A stretch of 64,000 nucleotides of DNA. Source: Streptomyces carminius. Its GTDB lineage: Bacteria; Actinomycetota; Actinomycetes; Streptomycetales; Streptomycetaceae. Location: positions 62,001 to 126,000 of the forward strand of contig NZ_PGGW01000066.1 of assembly GCF_002794255.1 (NCBI RefSeq), read 5' to 3'. Within the stretch, counting starts at the first letter, position 1; each line of letters starts with the position of its first letter. Of this stretch, positions 1 to 8,060 are shown in pieces. The notes beneath the pieces were generated by a model that worked only from the letters and a program-made list of their open reading frames with translations, did no database searches and had not been told where the DNA came from. The position numbers were made by a program, and so were the translations under genes.

Positions 1-532
1 CGCGGGCGAGACCGGGGACGCTGGGCTCGTCGGCGAGCAGGGCCCTGGTGAGGAGCTGCAGCCGGGCGGCGAAGGGCAGCCGGCGCTTCTGCCCTTCCGC
101 GTAACCGCCGAGGTAGGCGTCGACGCCGCGCCTCCCCTGGGAGGCGATCCAGCCCGTCAGGGACATCAGCTCGCTCAGGTCGTCCGGGGCGGTCGCCTCG
201 TGGATCTCGCGCAGTACCAGGCGGGTGTTCAGGGCCGCCACCCGCCGGTGCGAGACCAGGGACACTCCCTGCTCGCCCCGCAACGCCCCCACCGAGGCGG
301 TGAAGGAGAGGTCCTCGGCGGTGAGGGGCAGGCCGTCCGGCGCGAGTTCGACGGTACGCAGTCTGAGCCACACCGAGTGGCTCAGGGTCTCCTCGCGGGC
401 GCGCGGGTCGTTGCTCATCGCGCGGTACTCGGGCACCTCGCGTTCGTACGTCTCGATCTCACGGCGCGCGTTGCGCCCCGCCCGTCTGCGCAGTTCCCCG
501 AAGAGCGTTCCCACACCGGCCTCCGTCGACAT
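1..532 (-). CDS. PucR-like transcriptional regulator, N-terminal part (cut by window edge)
   Basis: About 177 N-terminal residues are visible; the C-terminus, where a PucR-type HTH would lie, is outside the window. The visible part is an all-helical region (ELRRRAGRNARREIETYERE, then HSVWLRLR, then a segment ending ADEPSV) that resembles the RsbRD-like N-terminal sensor domain of actinobacterial PucR regulators. The ATG at 532 is preceded by a GGGGACAACGGGG purine stretch that can serve as ribosome binding site. It lies downstream of, and is separated by a strong hairpin from, the EndoQ-like gene on the same strand. The family assignment rests on overall resemblance only, since the diagnostic C-terminal HTH cannot be seen. 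Confidence 0.6.
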   Translation of the reverse strand, partial: MSTEAGVGTLFGELRRRAGRNARREIETYEREVPEYRAMSNDPRAREETLSHSVWLRLRTVELAPDGLPLTAEDLSFTASVGALRGEQGVSLVSHRRVAALNTRLVLREIHEATAPDDLSELMSLTGWIASQGRRGVDAYLGGYAEGQKRRLPFAARLQLLTRALLADEPSVPGLAR

Positions 533-545
533 CCCCGTTGTCCCC

Positions 546-597
546 GCGCCGCCCCGGGACGCCGCCGACTGTGCCCGGCGGCGTCCCGGGGCGGCGC
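546..597 (-). terminator. Strong hairpin terminator after the EndoQ-like gene
   Basis: Perfect 21-bp inverted repeat (546-566 with 577-597) enclosing a 10-nt loop, GC-rich and without a T-run, as is common for Streptomyces terminators. It lies about 100 bp past the stop of the EndoQ-like gene and just before the start of the PucR-like gene on the same strand. Confidence 0.7.
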
Positions 598-695
598 GGC
601 GTCACCTTATTCGGGACTTGGTTCCGGCAGTGAGGGGAGAACGGGCCACTCGGGCGGGGGCCGGTACGTGCCGTTCCGGCCGCGGGCCCCGCGGC

Positions 696-2009
696 CTACC
701 GGGCGTCCCGCCGGGCCCCGCTTGCCGGGACGGGCCGGCCGGTCCCGGTCCCGGACTCGGACTCGGACTCGGTCCCGGCGAGGGAGACCGTGCCGTAGAC
801 CCCGTCGTAGCCGGGCTCGTGCCGCACCCGGTGGGCCCGCAGCCGTCCGACGGCCTCGGCCACCTCCGGCTCGCCGGCCTCGCGCAGGCTCTCCACGGGG
901 ACCTCCAGCAGCAGGGGGAGCTCCGGGCCCAGCGCGGCGGTCAGACTGTCGACCGAGCGCCCCACGGCCTTGGACTTCGGGCCGACCCCGAGGATCTCGC
1001 CCACGATCTCGGGCAGCGGGACGATCTTCAGCGGCTCGCCGGCGGTCTCCGGCCGCCGCCCGGCCCGGTGGCCGGCCAGCTCCTCGACCCGGTGGAGCAC
1101 CCCGACCGTCAGCCGCCTGCCGCACACCGGGCACCTGCCGCCCAGCTCCCTGGTCTCGGCCGGGGTCAGCCGTACGCCGCAGGCGCGGTGCCCGTCGAGG
1201 TGGTACTTGCCCTCCTCGGGGTACAGGTCCACGGTGCCGGCGTACCCCTCGCCGGTGGCCAGCGCGCGGCGGAGCGCGAAGTAGTCGAGCTCGGTGTCGA
1301 ACACGGTGGCGTTGCGGCCCAGGGCGGGCGCCGAGTGCGCGTCGGAGTGGCTGACCAGCCGGAAGCGGTCCAGGCCGGGGATCCGCCAGTTCATCTCCGG
1401 ATCCGAGGAGAGTCCGGTCTCCAGCGCGAAGACGTGCCCGGCGAGATCCCCGTAGCACTCCGCCACGGAGTCGAAGCCGGACTTCGACCCCAGCAGACCG
1501 AACCAGGGGGTCCAGATGTGCGCGGGGACGAGGAAGGCGCCCTCCCCGGCGGCCAGGACGGCCTCCAGCAGGTCCCGGGCGTCCATCGCCAGGGCGGGCC
1601 GTCCGTCCGAGGCGAGGGCGCCGTACGGGGCCAGGGCGCGGGTGAGCCGTTCGGCCGCCTCGAAGCCGGGCACCTGGCACAGGTGGTGGAGCCGGCGGCC
1701 CCGGCCGTCGCGGGTGTAGTTGGTGGCGACCTCCGTCTGGAGGGTGAACCGCAGCGGGCCGCGGCAGGTGGGCGGCAGGGTCTCCAGCACCTCGCGGTCG
1801 GTCTCGTCCCGCAGCAGGAACAGGCCCGGCTCGGCCGGCACCAGCTCCTCGCGCAGCTCCGCCGCCCACCCGGGATGGGTGAAGTCCCCGGTGCCCAGGA
1901 CGGTGATCCCCTTGCGCCGCGCCCACCAGGCCAGTTGCCGCAGGTCCAGGGCGCGGCTGCAGGCCCTGCTGTACCGGGAGTGGATGTGCAGGTCGGCGTA
2001 GTGGCGCAT
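696..2009 (-). CDS. EndoQ-like PHP-domain endonuclease
   Basis: The 437-residue protein opens with a PHP metallo-phosphoesterase domain: HYADLHIHSRYS supplies the HxH metal ligands, followed by LGTGDFTHPGW, VPAHIWTPWFG and LVSHSDAHS, further metal-ligand motifs of the fold. A four-Cys zinc-binding segment follows (HRACGVRL...CPVCGRRL, about residues 285-310). This PHP-plus-zinc architecture matches the endonuclease Q family (former TIGR00375), which nicks DNA 5' of deaminated or otherwise damaged bases. I chose the ATG at 2009 over the in-frame ATG at 2048 because GAGGGAGG lies 7 nt upstream of 2009. The last ~30 residues are low-complexity (TESESESGTGTG) and look dispensable. It has no repair neighbour. 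Confidence 0.8.
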   Translation of the reverse strand: MRHYADLHIHSRYSRACSRALDLRQLAWWARRKGITVLGTGDFTHPGWAAELREELVPAEPGLFLLRDETDREVLETLPPTCRGPLRFTLQTEVATNYTRDGRGRRLHHLCQVPGFEAAERLTRALAPYGALASDGRPALAMDARDLLEAVLAAGEGAFLVPAHIWTPWFGLLGSKSGFDSVAECYGDLAGHVFALETGLSSDPEMNWRIPGLDRFRLVSHSDAHSAPALGRNATVFDTELDYFALRRALATGEGYAGTVDLYPEEGKYHLDGHRACGVRLTPAETRELGGRCPVCGRRLTVGVLHRVEELAGHRAGRRPETAGEPLKIVPLPEIVGEILGVGPKSKAVGRSVDSLTAALGPELPLLLEVPVESLREAGEPEVAEAVGRLRAHRVRHEPGYDGVYGTVSLAGTESESESGTGTGRPVPASGARRDAR

Positions 2010-2190
2010 GCCGGGCCCTCCCTCGCGGGTCGTGTTCTCCGTACGCACAACGTGCCCGGTAACCGCGCGGACATGGGACGGGCGCGGGCGGCCCGTGCCC
2101 CGGCCCGGCGCACCGGACGCGGCGGGGAGAGGATGGTCCGGGCGGCGGACGTGCGCCGCCGTGTGCCGTCATCACCACGGAGGTCTCGTC

Positions 2191-2505
2191 ATGGCATGGG
2201 CCGTACTGATCGTCTCGGGCGTCCTGGAGGCGGTCTGGGCCGGGGCGCTGGCCGCCTCGAAGGGGTTCACCCGGCTCTGGCCCAGCGTCCTGTTCCTGGT
2301 GGCGCTCGCGCTGAGCATGGGCGGGCTCGCCTATGCCCTGCGCGGCATTCCGCTCGGTACCGGGTACGCGGTGTGGGTGGGCATCGGCACCGTCGGGGCC
2401 GCCCTGTACGGCATGGCCGCGCTCGGTGATCCCGTGACGACCGGACGCGTGGTGTGCCTGCTGCTGATCGTCGCCGGTGTGGTGGGCCTGCGGTTCGTGC
2501 GGTGA
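2191..2505 (+). CDS. sugE: SMR-family exporter, SugE/Gdx type
   Basis: 104-residue four-helix membrane protein of the small multidrug resistance family. The conserved membrane glutamate is Glu13 in MAWAVLIVSGVLEAVWAG, and the sequence continues with GTGYAVWVGIGTVGAA and ALGDPV, a close match to SugE/Gdx proteins, which export guanidinium as antiparallel dimers, rather than to drug-exporting EmrE. The ATG at 2191 follows GGAGG at about 2179. I looked for a guanidine riboswitch in the 140 bp upstream and did not find the conserved core. It is a single gene, not paired with a second SMR subunit. Confidence 0.88.
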   Translation: MAWAVLIVSGVLEAVWAGALAASKGFTRLWPSVLFLVALALSMGGLAYALRGIPLGTGYAVWVGIGTVGAALYGMAALGDPVTTGRVVCLLLIVAGVVGLRFVR

Positions 2506-2596
2506 GCGGTGAGCGGCGGCCGGGGGCAGCGGGAGGTGCCGGGGACAGGGCCCGGGGAATGGGGAATAGGGCCGGGCGGAGGACCGTTCGAAGAGA

Positions 2597-2614
2597 TAGT
2601 TGAGCAATCAACTA
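2597..2614. promoter_or_regulatory. Perfect palindrome upstream of the LLM/FMN-reductase pair
   Basis: TAGTTGA-GCAA-TCAACTA, 7-bp arms with a 4-nt centre, sits 30 bp before the monooxygenase start. An AT-rich palindrome in this GC-rich region is a strong operator candidate. The shape is typical of MarR-family sites, but no MarR gene is adjacent. Confidence 0.65.
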
Positions 2615-2643
2615 GTAATGTCCGTGACGAGGATGTGAGTACC

Positions 2644-3750
2644 GTGAGCGCGATGCAGTTCGGGATCTTCAGCGTGGGTGACGTCACCCCGGACCCCACC
2701 ACGGGGCGCACTCCCACCGAGCACGAGCGGATCAAGGCGATGACCGCCGTCGCGCTCAAGGCGGAAGAGGTCGGCCTGGACGTCTTCGCCACCGGCGAGC
2801 ACCACAACCCGCCCTTCGTGCCCTCCTCCCCGACGACCATGCTCGGCTGGATCGCCGCGCGCACCGAACGGCTGCTCCTGTCCACCGCCACCACTCTGAT
2901 CACCACCAACGACCCGGTGAAGATCGCGGAGGACTTCGCGATGCTCCAGCACCTGGCCGGCGGACGGGTCGACCTGATGATGGGCCGGGGCAACACCGGG
3001 CCGGTCTACCCCTGGTTCGGCAAGGACATCCGCCAGGGCATCCCGCTGGCCGTCGAGAACTACGCGCTGCTGCACAAACTGTGGCGCGAGGACGTCGTCG
3101 ACTGGCAGGGCCGCTTCCGCACCCCGCTGCAGGGCTTCACCTCCACCCCCCGGCCGCTGGACGGCGTCCCGCCGTTCGTCTGGCACGGCTCGATCCGCAG
3201 TCCCGAGATCGCCGAGCAGGCCGCCTACTACGGCGACGGCTTCTTCCACAACAACATCTTCTGGCCCAAGGACCACACCGAGCGCATGGTCGCCCTGTAC
3301 CGGGAGCGCTACGCCCACTACGGCCACGGCACCCCCGAGCAGGCGATCGTCGGCCTCGGCGGCCAGGTGTTCATGCGGCACAACTCCCAGGACGCCGTCC
3401 GCGAGTTCCGCCCGTACTTCGACAACGCGCCCGTCTACGGCCACGGTCCGTCGCTGGAGGAGTTCACCGAGCAGACCCCGCTCACGGTGGGCAGCCCCCA
3501 GCAGGTCATCGAGAAGACACTCGCCTTCCGCGAGTACGCCGGCGACTACCAGCGCCAGCTGTTCCTGGTGGACCACGCCGGACTGCCGCTGAAGACCGTG
3601 CTGGAGCAGATCGACATGCTCGGCGAGGAGGTCGTGCCCGTGCTGCGCGAGGAGTTCGCCGCCGGCCGCCCGGAGAACGTGCCCGCCGCCCCCACCCACG
3701 CCGCCCTGGCCGCCCGCCGCGGGGCCGGGGCCGAGTCCGCGGCGGTCTGA
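2644..3750 (+). CDS. Luciferase-like flavin-dependent monooxygenase (CE1758-type)
   Basis: 368-residue TIM-barrel LLM-class oxidoreductase: MQFGIFSVGDVTPDP at the N-terminus, ATGEHHNPPF, GRVDLMMGRGN and PQQVIEKTLAF near the C-terminus. The length and the partner gene downstream match the two-gene LLM/reductase duo (CE1758/CE1759-type) found in Actinobacteria. It would use FMNH2 supplied by the partner; the substrate is unknown. GTG at 2644 is preferred over ATG at 2653 because GAGGA (2629-2633) is 10 nt from the GTG and too far from the ATG. The last ~30 residues (GRPENVPAAPTHAALAARRG onward) are an Ala-rich tail. Expression is probably controlled by the palindrome just upstream. Confidence 0.85.
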   Translation: MSAMQFGIFSVGDVTPDPTTGRTPTEHERIKAMTAVALKAEEVGLDVFATGEHHNPPFVPSSPTTMLGWIAARTERLLLSTATTLITTNDPVKIAEDFAMLQHLAGGRVDLMMGRGNTGPVYPWFGKDIRQGIPLAVENYALLHKLWREDVVDWQGRFRTPLQGFTSTPRPLDGVPPFVWHGSIRSPEIAEQAAYYGDGFFHNNIFWPKDHTERMVALYRERYAHYGHGTPEQAIVGLGGQVFMRHNSQDAVREFRPYFDNAPVYGHGPSLEEFTEQTPLTVGSPQQVIEKTLAFREYAGDYQRQLFLVDHAGLPLKTVLEQIDMLGEEVVPVLREEFAAGRPENVPAAPTHAALAARRGAGAESAAV

Positions 3751-3837
3751 GGCCGCCCGCACCCCGCCCGCACCTCGTCCGTACCCCGCACCGCCCGCCC
3801 GTCCCGTGGCAGCACGGGAGCACCCGCAGGAGAACAC

Positions 3838-4488
3838 ATGGAGCCCATCCGCGTCACGGCCGTCTCGGCCGGCCTCGGCCGTCCATCCGCCACCCGCCTG
3901 CTGGCCGACCGGCTGGCCCGGGCCGCCGAGCGGCGGCCGGCGGACGGCGAACGCCCGGTGGAGACACGGGTGGTCGAGCTGCGCGACCTGGCCACCGACA
4001 TAGCCCACAACATGGTGACCGGCTTCCCCGGCCCCGCCCTGCGCGAGGCGATCGCGGCGGTGACGGAGGCGGACGGGCTGATCGCGGTCACCCCGGTCTT
4101 CACCGCCTCCTACAGCGGACTGTTCAAGTCCTTCTTCGACGTGATTGACAACACCGCGCTGCGCGGCAGGCCCGTCCTGCTCGCCGCGACCGGCGGCACA
4201 CCGCGCCACTCCCTCGTCCTGGAGCACGCGATGCGACCGCTGTTCGCCTACCTGGGCGCCGTCACCGTGCCCACCGCCGTCTACGCCGCGTCCGAGGACT
4301 GGGGCGGCTCGGGCGGGCCCGACGGCGAACTGGCCGCCCGGATCGAACGGGCCGCCGGGGAACTGGCCGACCTGGCCCGGGCCCGGCCCCGGACCGCCCG
4401 CCCGGCGGGCGCGGACGGCGGGGAGGAGCCGGACGCGGACACCGTCGTCCCGTTCGAGCAGCAGCTCGCCTCCCTCGGTCTCGACTGA
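3838..4488 (+). CDS. FMN reductase partner of the LLM monooxygenase (CE1759-type)
   Basis: 216-residue NAD(P)H-dependent flavin reductase with a flavodoxin-like fold. AVSAGLGRPSATRLLADRL is the N-terminal phosphate-binding loop, and PVFTASYSGLFKSFFDVID is the conserved segment of the NADPH:FMN reductase family. AGGAG lies 7 nt upstream of the ATG. It is co-oriented with the monooxygenase, 87 bp downstream, and the pair forms a known LLM duo in which this protein supplies reduced FMN. The C-terminal 40 residues after DLARARPR are disordered-looking except for a terminal FEQQLASLGLD. Confidence 0.82.
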   Translation: MEPIRVTAVSAGLGRPSATRLLADRLARAAERRPADGERPVETRVVELRDLATDIAHNMVTGFPGPALREAIAAVTEADGLIAVTPVFTASYSGLFKSFFDVIDNTALRGRPVLLAATGGTPRHSLVLEHAMRPLFAYLGAVTVPTAVYAASEDWGGSGGPDGELAARIERAAGELADLARARPRTARPAGADGGEEPDADTVVPFEQQLASLGLD

Positions 4489-4498
4489 GCCCGGCGTG

Positions 4499-4537
4499 CC
4501 CGGCCGGCGCCGCACGCGGTCCGGCGCGCCGGCCGGG
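4499..4537 (+). terminator. Hairpin terminator after the FMN reductase gene
   Basis: Perfect 12-bp inverted repeat (4499-4510 with 4526-4537), 15-nt loop, immediately after the reductase stop and just before the araC promoter. Confidence 0.6.
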
Positions 4538-4539
4538 CC

Positions 4540-4545
4540 GATACT
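4540..4545 (+). promoter_or_regulatory. -10 element of a leaderless araC promoter
   Basis: GATACT lies exactly 7 nt before the GTG start at 4553, the normal -10 to transcription-start distance. No ribosome-binding site has room at a usable distance, so transcription probably starts at the GTG itself. Confidence 0.5.
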
Positions 4546-4552
4546 GGGAGGC

Positions 4553-5539
4553 GTGGACCGTGCCGGAGGAGCGCCCGGACCGGCCGGCGGGACCGTCGAC
4601 GAGTACGTACGCCGCCGCCCGGCCGCCCCGCTGCGCCCGTACGTGGCCTGGTACACCGGCTACCGCCAGACCGGCCTGGCGCCGGCCCGCCACCGCGGTC
4701 TGCCCTCCCCGTACCTGACGCTGATCCTCACCCTGGACGACCGGCTCACCGTGGCGGGACACAGCGACCCCCGGCGCCCGCCGACCGACTACGACACGCT
4801 GCTCGGCGGCCTGCACACGGCCCCCACCCTGATCACCCACCCCGGCCGGCAGTCCGGTGTGCAGCTCGCGCTCGGCCCGCTGGGCGCGCGGGCCCTGCTC
4901 GGGGTGCCGGCCGGCGAGCTCGCGCACACCGACCTCCCGGCCGACGCCGTGCTCGGCCCGCGCTGTGCCGAGCTGCACGACCGGCTGCGCCGGGTCGGCA
5001 CCTGGCCGGAGCGGTTCGCCGTACTGGACCGGCTGCTGCCGCGGCTGCTGCGGTCCGCGCCGCGGACACCGGCGGTGTCGCCGGAGGCGCCGCCGGAGGT
5101 CGCCCACGCCTGGCACCGGCTGCTGTCCTCGGCCGGTGCCGTGGCCGTCTCGGCGCTGGCCGCCGAGACCGGCTGGAGCGCCCGCCACCTCACCGCCCGC
5201 TTCCGCGCCGAGACGGGGCTCACGCCCCGGGCCGCGGCCCGGGTGGTCCGCTTCGACCGGGCGCGCCGGCTGCTGGCGGCCCGGGCTGTACGGCGGAACG
5301 CCCCTCCGGACGCCGATCCGGACGCGGCCCGGCCCGGTGTTCCGCCGCGCGGTCTGGACCTGGCCGGGCTGGCCGCCGGGACCGGCTACTTCGACCAGGC
5401 CCATCTGGCGCGGGAGTTCCGCGCCCTGGCCGGCTGCGCGCCCAGCCGCTGGCTGGCGGAGGAGTTCCGAAACGTACAAGCCGCCCCGCCGGCCGCGGCG
5501 GAAGAGTGGGAGGGGCAGGGGCTCACCGGACACCGGTGA
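4553..5539 (+). CDS. AraC-family transcriptional regulator
   Basis: 328-residue protein. The N-terminal half (RPYVAWYTGYRQTG, LTLILTLDD) resembles the DUF6597-like sensor domain of AraC regulators. The C-terminal third is the double HTH: VSALAAETGWSARHLTARFR, then AGTGYFDQAHLAREFRALAG, then PSRWLAEEFRN. A ~25-residue insertion (NAPPDADPDAARPGVPPRG) separates the two HTH motifs. No other in-frame start exists before the conserved domain, so GTG 4553 is used, probably as a leaderless start. It is followed 32 bp later by a VOC protein gene; AraC-VOC pairs of this type are common in Streptomyces and suggest co-transcription. Confidence 0.85.
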   Translation: MDRAGGAPGPAGGTVDEYVRRRPAAPLRPYVAWYTGYRQTGLAPARHRGLPSPYLTLILTLDDRLTVAGHSDPRRPPTDYDTLLGGLHTAPTLITHPGRQSGVQLALGPLGARALLGVPAGELAHTDLPADAVLGPRCAELHDRLRRVGTWPERFAVLDRLLPRLLRSAPRTPAVSPEAPPEVAHAWHRLLSSAGAVAVSALAAETGWSARHLTARFRAETGLTPRAAARVVRFDRARRLLAARAVRRNAPPDADPDAARPGVPPRGLDLAGLAAGTGYFDQAHLAREFRALAGCAPSRWLAEEFRNVQAAPPAAAEEWEGQGLTGHR

Positions 5540-5571
5540 GCCGGGAACCCACTCCGGGAGGACGAGCACCG

Positions 5572-6030
5572 ATGGACGGCACGACACCGGCACCCCAGGT
5601 GTGGCCGACGCTGCGCGCCCGCGACGCGCGGGCGCTGATCCGCTTCCTGGCCGACGCGTTCGGCTTCGCCGAGACCCTGGTCATGGCGGACGGGGAGCAC
5701 GTCCACCACGCCGAACTGTCCTGGCCCGAGGGCGGCGGGATCATGCTGGGCTCGGTGCGCGGCGGCGCCGGGGACCCCTGGCCGCTGGAACCGGGCAGCT
5801 TCGGCGCGTACGTCGTCACCGCCGACCCCGACGCGCTCTTCGCCCGGGCGGTGGCCGCCGGGGCGCGGGTGGTGCGCGAGCCGTACGACACCGACCACGG
5901 CTCCCGCGACTTCGCCGTGCGCGACCCGGAGGGCAACCGCTGGCAGTTCGGCACCTACCGCGGCGCGCCGCGCCGTGCGCCCGAAGGGGCGGGACCGCCC
6001 GAACCGGCGGGACCGGCGGGGAGCGGCTGA
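5572..6030 (+). CDS. VOC/glyoxalase-fold protein
   Basis: 152-residue vicinal-oxygen-chelate protein with two beta-alpha-beta-beta-beta modules: VWPTLRARDARALIRFLADAF...EHVHHAELSW and AYVVTADPDALFARA...RDFAVRDPEGNRWQFGTY. The terminal DPEGNRWQFG is the family signature. GGGAGGA (5556-5562) sits 9 nt before the ATG. Cognate metal and substrate are unknown. It is probably in an operon with the AraC regulator upstream. The C-terminal 20 residues are Pro/Ala/Gly-rich. Confidence 0.85.
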   Translation: MDGTTPAPQVWPTLRARDARALIRFLADAFGFAETLVMADGEHVHHAELSWPEGGGIMLGSVRGGAGDPWPLEPGSFGAYVVTADPDALFARAVAAGARVVREPYDTDHGSRDFAVRDPEGNRWQFGTYRGAPRRAPEGAGPPEPAGPAGSG

Positions 6031-6060
6031 CCCGGCAGCGGCGGGCCGTCCGGCGGGTGC

Positions 6061-6101
6061 CGGAACGCGGAATCGGGGTACCCGTCCGGTTCCACGTTCC
6101 G
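6061..6101. repeat. Inverted repeat in the GST-like gene promoter
   Basis: CGGAACGCGGAA (6061-6072) faces TTCCACGTTCCG (6090-6101), 11 of 12 bp paired, 22 bp before the start of the next gene. The left arm is repeated exactly at 13709-13720 in the lacI promoter region. Confidence 0.5.
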
Positions 6102-6123
6102 CACCCGGACGGGAGGCCGCACG

Positions 6124-7149
6124 ATGACCGCCACAGTCGGTAACCCCGGCAGCACGACAACCGAGTACAAGCGGTCCGCCAGCCGCTTCACGGACCGCAT
6201 CACGGCAGACGGCCGGGAGGGCCGGCCGGTGGAGGCCGGACGGTACCGGCTGGTGGTCAGCCGGGCCTGTCCCTGGGCCAACCGCTCGCTGATCGTCCGG
6301 CGGCTCCTCGGCCTGGAGGACGCGATCTCGCTGGCGGTCACCGACCCCTTGCAGGACGAGCGGAGCTGGCGTTTCACCCTCGATCCGGAGGGTCGGGACC
6401 CGGTGCTGGGCATCGCCTTCCTCGCCGAGGCGTACGAGGCCCGCGAGCCCGGCTACGACGGCGGGGTCAGCGTCCCGGCGGTCGTCGACGTCACCGGCGG
6501 GGAGGTCGTCACCAACGACTACCAGCGGATCACCCTCGACCTCGCCACCGAGTGGACCGCGCTGCACCGCGAGGGGGCGCCCGACCTGTACCCCGAGCCG
6601 CTGCGCGAGGAGATCGACACGGTGATGGAGGACGTCTACCGGAACCTCAACAACGGCGTCTACCAGGCGGGGTTCGCCAAGTCCCAGCGGGCCTACGAGC
6701 GGGCGTACCGGAACCTGTTCGCCTGCTGGGACCGGCTCTCGGAGCGCCTGACCGACCGGCGCTACCTGGTCGGGGAGAGCATCACCGAGGCCGATGTGCG
6801 GCTGTTCACCACACTGGTCCGCTTCGACGCGGTCTACCACGGCCACTTCAAGTGCAACCGCAACAAGCTCAGCGAGGACCCGGTGCTGTGGGCCTACGCG
6901 CGCGACCTGTTCCAGACCCCCGGCTTCGGAGACACGGTCGACTTCGACCACATCAAGCGCCACTACCACCAGGTGCACACCGACATCAACCCGACGCAGA
7001 TCGTGCCGCTCGGCCCGGACCTGTCCGCCTGGCTGACCCCGCACCACCGTGCGGAGCTGGGCGGCCGGCCCTTCGGCGAGGGCACCCCGCCCGGTCCGGT
7101 GCCGGTGGACGAGGAGGTGCCGCCGCGGGGCCGTGCCGTGCGGGACTGA
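6124..7149 (+). CDS. Glutathionyl-hydroquinone reductase-like (xi-class GST) protein
   Basis: 341 residues. The N-terminal thioredoxin-like domain has the catalytic CPWA motif (SRACPWANRS, Cys49), and the all-helical C-terminal domain includes GESITEADVRLFTTLVRFD and KCNRNKLSEDP, both characteristic of the YqjG/ECM4 family. These enzymes reduce glutathionyl-hydroquinones through the active Cys. Actinobacteria normally use mycothiol rather than glutathione, so the physiological thiol is probably different. The ATG follows GGGAGG at about 6113. An inverted repeat lies in the promoter. The C-terminal ~30 residues are Pro/Gly-rich and outside the fold. Confidence 0.85.
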   Translation: MTATVGNPGSTTTEYKRSASRFTDRITADGREGRPVEAGRYRLVVSRACPWANRSLIVRRLLGLEDAISLAVTDPLQDERSWRFTLDPEGRDPVLGIAFLAEAYEAREPGYDGGVSVPAVVDVTGGEVVTNDYQRITLDLATEWTALHREGAPDLYPEPLREEIDTVMEDVYRNLNNGVYQAGFAKSQRAYERAYRNLFACWDRLSERLTDRRYLVGESITEADVRLFTTLVRFDAVYHGHFKCNRNKLSEDPVLWAYARDLFQTPGFGDTVDFDHIKRHYHQVHTDINPTQIVPLGPDLSAWLTPHHRAELGGRPFGEGTPPGPVPVDEEVPPRGRAVRD

Positions 7150-7165
7150 CCGCCCGGGGCGCGGC

Positions 7166-7321
7166 TCAGTCGCCGAGGAGACCGCAGGGCGGCTCGACGG
7201 TGTGGAAGCACTGGGTGCACACGTAGCCGCCCAGCGGGCCCTCCTGGACCGCCCACCCGCACTGGGCGCAGTGCATCAGGGCGACGTCGTGGGCGGGGAC
7301 CTCCGAGGGGAAGGGCGTCAT
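7166..7321 (-). CDS. 51-residue zinc-ribbon-like protein
   Basis: MTPFPSEVPAHDVALMHCAQ begins the protein. Two CxxC knuckles, HCAQC and VCTQC, are separated by 13 residues (GWAVQEGPLGGYV), the spacing of a minimal zinc ribbon. The ATG overlaps the stop of the smaller gene upstream (ATGA), implying translational coupling. No catalytic domain is present; a role as a zinc-binding adaptor or regulator is inference. Confidence 0.6.
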   Translation of the reverse strand: MTPFPSEVPAHDVALMHCAQCGWAVQEGPLGGYVCTQCFHTVEPPCGLLGD

Positions 7322-7401
7322 CCGCTCGCCCCGCAGTTGCCGCAGGACCAGCGCCCGTCGGGGCCCTGTATCACCTTGGCGCCGCACGTGGTGCAGTTCA
7401 C
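7318..7401 (-). CDS. 27-residue zinc-ribbon micro-protein
   Basis: Very short GTG-started gene beginning MNCTTCGAKV and ending WSCGNCGASG. It has two CxxC pairs (CTTC, CGNC) 13 residues apart, the same spacing as in the next gene. GGAGGGAGA lies 7 nt upstream of the GTG. Its TGA overlaps the ATG of the 51-residue gene by 4 bp. The shared CxxC spacing and the GP(D/L)G turn between the knuckles suggest the two arose by duplication. Confidence 0.55.
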   Translation of the reverse strand: MNCTTCGAKVIQGPDGRWSCGNCGASG

Positions 7402-8060
7402 CGGCAGTTCTCCCTCCGCCGTTGTCGCCCGCCACGTTCGTCCGCATCCGTCCGGTCTCGTCGCTGTCCGGCTGCCCCGGCCGCGTCCGGCCGCGTCCGC
7501 CCGGGTCTGTGCATTCTCCGTCAGTCCGGCCCGAAGTCACGGTAGCCCAGCGCGTGTTGGGAGAGTGAGACGGCTTTCGGACCGCGCCGGGCCGGGACGC
7601 CGCGGCAGCGCGGCGTCCCTCGGCGCCGTCGGCCGCGCACGGCGAGGTGATGAGAGCGGAACCCCGTGGCAGGTCCCGGCGCGGGTTGTGAGGAACACCA
7701 CCCGCCCCCGCCGGCCGCCCCCCGCCGGCCGCGCGCGAGCCCGGGAGCGGGCGGCGGACGGAACCGGCGGGCGGCCCGGAACCGGCGGGGGTGCCCACCA
7801 GGGCGGGGTGTGCCGGTGCGCGGCACCGCCCGCCCGCCGAACCGCTCCCGGGTGCTCGGCCGTTCCGGCTTCCGCCGGTGCCGTGCCGGCCCGCTCCGGC
7901 CCGTGTCCTCCTCCGGGCCCGCCGCCGTACCATGCCCACGGCGGTGGTGCCTGCCCGGAACGGGGCCGCCGCCGGACCGCCGCCGGAACCGGCCCGGGGG
8001 CCCGGGCGGGGCCGGTTACCATCGAGATCCGGAACCTGCTCTTCCGAATGCGGGACCAAA
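7402..8060. other. Intergenic stretch with no convincing gene
   Basis: About 660 bp between the zinc-ribbon pair (minus strand) and the next plus-strand gene. Open frames here on both strands are Arg/Pro/Gly-rich and lack ribosome-binding sites or recognisable domains, the pattern of GC-rich non-coding DNA. I see no RNA gene or mobile element. Confidence 0.5.

Noticed and set aside
2050..2190. Guanidine-I riboswitch upstream of the SugE/Gdx-type gene
   Set aside because: The expected conserved core segments could not be found in the 140-bp leader, although the gene type would fit.
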